This document shows positions 62,277-64,000 of a DNA stretch of 64,000 nucleotides, in pieces (position 1 is the first letter of the stretch; each line of letters opens with the position of its first letter). This stretch comes from JAFDYH01 sp049840875 (GTDB lineage: Bacteria; Bacteroidota; Bacteroidia; Chitinophagales; Chitinophagaceae). The stretch lies in the NCBI GenBank assembly GCA_049840875.1, contig JASGJE010000006.1, positions 62,001 through 126,000 on the forward strand. Reading direction: 5' to 3'. A model generated the notes under the pieces. The model did no database searches, was not told where the DNA came from, and was given only the letters and a program-made list of their open reading frames with translations. Position numbers and translations under genes: made by a program.

Positions 62277-63368
62277 TTACCAATGCACTTCGATCTGTTC
62301 TGCAGTATCCCAACCTGGCGGTGGTGGATATTGTGGAGCCGGAGGAGGATCGTATGAAAGGGTATTTGGAAAATACTGAAAGCAAGCTACTGAGCCTGGC
62401 GGAATCAACTCTTCTGCAGATATTTTTAAAAGATAATCAGTGATGCTATAAGGAATTAACTCAGCCTTTTTATGCGTAACTGAACTTGCAGAAAAATATC
62501 CTAATGCAAATTCTTCAGGGTCTGCCTGGTTATAGATATTCCCTTTGATCGAAGCAGGTAAAGGATCTAAGATACTGCCTGTACGTGTAGTTTGATCTTT
62601 GAAGCTTTGCCAGAACAGGTAAGCATCCCGGGAAATAGATGATTGTTTTATTTCAATAAAATGATTGAGATATGTGTAGATATAGGATTGCCCCATGTAC
62701 TGATTGCTGATCACATTCCCATTGACCGCGTCGTCAGCGTAAATATTGATGTCATTACTGATTGTTCGCTGATAACAGTATTCATATATTAAACATCCGA
62801 AACCGCAGGGTACGCCATGTGTTTGCCGCCCGGTCCACGCTGTAAAATCCCATTTATAATAATTCTCCTGGTCGGCCGGATCATTTATATCAGCATACAC
62901 TTTTAGTTTCGTTGGAAAATTAAAATCAAACTTATCATCATAAACAATATTCAGAGATGATATCGGAACCGCTGGTTTTATTAATTCAGGTTTGGAAACA
63001 AATGTTTTTCCCGAAGGCAGTTCAACCTTTACGGAATAACTGCGCCCGACCTGGCCGATAAAAGTTGTGTCAGTTGTTTGATAAACTCCTTGCGTTCCTG
63101 TATAAACAAGAGTAGTTGAATCACCAAGATTATCGAGGATAGTAACTTTTGCATTTTTTTCAAGATACTGATCAGGAATATCATCAGAATAAGCAATCTG
63201 CCCAGAATACGTCAGCTTTACGGTATACAGCACCGTATCAGTAGTAATGTTTCCTTCTACCACTAATATCGGAGCTTCATTTCTCAGTTTCACATCCACC
63301 TGTTTTATACAGGAAGAAAAGAAAGAAACAAAACATAAACAGAATATAGTAAAAACGAAAAATTTCAT
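62277..63368 (-). CDS. DUF4249 outer-membrane lipoprotein
   Basis: A 363-aa protein with a lipoprotein signal (FVFTIFCLCFVSFFSSC, Cys20 as lipid anchor), then APILVVEGNITTDTVLYTVKL, the typical DUF4249 start, an Ig-like N-terminal part (~25-130) and a beta-rich rest with DINDPADQENYYKWDFTAW. DUF4249 proteins accompany TonB-dependent receptors and probably act as their surface partner lipoprotein. It follows the receptor by 2 bp on the same strand. Substrate unknown. Confidence 0.88.
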   Translation of the reverse strand: MKFFVFTIFCLCFVSFFSSCIKQVDVKLRNEAPILVVEGNITTDTVLYTVKLTYSGQIAYSDDIPDQYLEKNAKVTILDNLGDSTTLVYTGTQGVYQTTDTTFIGQVGRSYSVKVELPSGKTFVSKPELIKPAVPISSLNIVYDDKFDFNFPTKLKVYADINDPADQENYYKWDFTAWTGRQTHGVPCGFGCLIYEYCYQRTISNDINIYADDAVNGNVISNQYMGQSYIYTYLNHFIEIKQSSISRDAYLFWQSFKDQTTRTGSILDPLPASIKGNIYNQADPEEFALGYFSASSVTHKKAELIPYSITDYLLKISAEELIPPGSVACFQYFPNTLSYDPPPAPQYPPPPGWDTAEQIEVHW

Positions 63369-63370
63369 TT

Positions 63371-64000
63371 CTAAAAATTATAGGTCCATGAAATTGATGG
63401 TATAATTGATCCCACAACAGATAGCTGATAAGGAATCAATCTTGTCTGATCACGGATAAAATATATTGAATAGGCATTTTGCCTGCCATATAAATTATAA
63501 AAAGAGAAATTCAGGATGCTATAATGCTTTTGATCCTGGTATCGTCGTGATACCCACGAAAAACCTGCGTCTAACCGATGATAGGTAGGTAAGCGATCCA
63601 TGTTTCTTTTAGAGAAATTTGTCACAAGCATACTATCATATGCATAAGTACCATCGGGATATGTTGCAGGTCGGCCTGATGTTAAAATGAAGTTGCAGTT
63701 AAAACTCCATCCTCTTCCCAGTTTCAATTTTGAAATGACAGCAAGATTATGCGGACGATCTGTAGAAGCTGGATAATAAGCGCCGTTATTTACTCTTTCA
63801 GAAGCGAACGGTGTCAATACTTTCATCTCCGCTTTTGAATAAGTATAATTGATTTGCCCGGTAAATATGCCGCTGTTTTTAATCAAACTAAATTCAACAC
63901 CATATCCACGTCCGGTGGCATTTAATAATGCTGTTTCGATGTATGGATTCATCAATAACAATGCGCCATCTTTATATTCAACAAGATTTTTCAACGTGCG
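63371..64000 (-). CDS. TonB-dependent receptor, C-terminal part (cut by window edge)
   Basis: At least 209 residues of the barrel end of a TonB-dependent outer-membrane receptor; the frame is open up to base 64000. Seen are ATGRGYGVEFSLIKNSG, FTGQINYTYSKAEM, RPHNLAVISKLKLGRGW, FILTSGRPATYPDG, YHRLDAGFSW, NFSFYNLYGRQNAYSIYF and the final aromatic Phe of outer-membrane barrels. The type that ends like this and is followed by DUF4249 is common in Bacteroidota. It imports an unknown ligand with TonB energy. Confidence 0.88.
   Translation of the reverse strand, partial: RTLKNLVEYKDGALLLMNPYIETALLNATGRGYGVEFSLIKNSGIFTGQINYTYSKAEMKVLTPFASERVNNGAYYPASTDRPHNLAVISKLKLGRGWSFNCNFILTSGRPATYPDGTYAYDSMLVTNFSKRNMDRLPTYHRLDAGFSWVSRRYQDQKHYSILNFSFYNLYGRQNAYSIYFIRDQTRLIPYQLSVVGSIIPSISWTYNF

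Noticed and set aside
1..64000. CRISPR array
   Set aside because: No regularly spaced direct repeats and no cas genes seen.

Overview
The window looks like a chromosomal segment of a Bacteroidota bacterium, most likely of the Chitinophagaceae or a close relative. The evidence is the promoter type (a -7 element TAnnTTTG, with TTG about 19-20 bases upstream where it is clear, best seen before rplM), the short ribosomal protein bTHX next to HU, a TonB-dependent receptor paired with a DUF4249 lipoprotein, a methionine synthase split into two ORFs, a DUF4286 protein, and the gene order rplM-rpsI-rpsB-tsf. No integrase, transposase or CRISPR array was seen.

Positions 1 to about 26400 are an AT-rich accessory (defence) island ending at a tRNA-Arg(CCT) gene, whose 3' end faces the island. 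It opens with mobile-element genes: a DUF3987 protein cut by the left edge and a stand-alone KilAC (ANT) domain protein. A Mokosh type I-like anti-phage cassette follows: a Ser/Thr kinase-SF1 helicase (mkoA-like, broken by one +1 frameshift), a PLD nuclease (mkoB-like) and an extra PD-(D/E)XK-like protein. The cassette lies between two copies of a KilAC gene 3' end, and a second intact KilAC gene follows.

On the minus strand, 23.1 to 9.15 kb is one tightly packed operon: an XRE regulator with a likely operator on its own promoter, a 1749-aa DUF1998-type helicase with a nuclease-like C-terminus, a Doc/Fic-like protein lacking the catalytic His, a DrmD-like SNF2 helicase, a 1573-aa PglX/DrmMI-like adenine methylase, and a small PIN-like toxin candidate. 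The last ~210 residues of the methylase look like a complete MerR-HTH plus DUF433 antitoxin fused in frame, and the PIN-like gene starts five bases after it. This DISARM-like operon with a built-in toxin-antitoxin pair is the strongest candidate for an undescribed system here. The island finishes with a small unknown gene, an XRE regulator with palindromic operators, a secreted unknown protein and an agmatine-deiminase-family enzyme.

From 26.4 to 39.2 kb the content is ordinary: DinB, VOC, TPR, SRPBCC, a UvrD-like helicase-nuclease, an Ig-like lipoprotein, recR and split metH. GC-rich palindromic repeats are inserted in frame in both metH halves. A two-gene OLD-like ATPase + DUF3226 TOPRIM module (39.3-40.9 kb, PARIS-like) is a second, small defence candidate.

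From 41 to 57 kb lie an outer-membrane protein, a sulfatase-HAD-LOG run, xth, a DUF2339 membrane protein with its partner, HU, bTHX, pdxH, a coiled-coil protein, pyrH and the tsf/rpsB/rpsI/rplM translation cluster. From 57 to 62.3 kb there is an HD protein and a likely sucrose-use operon (MFS transporter, fructokinase, amylosucrase). The window ends in a DUF4249 lipoprotein and the 3' part of a TonB-dependent receptor.
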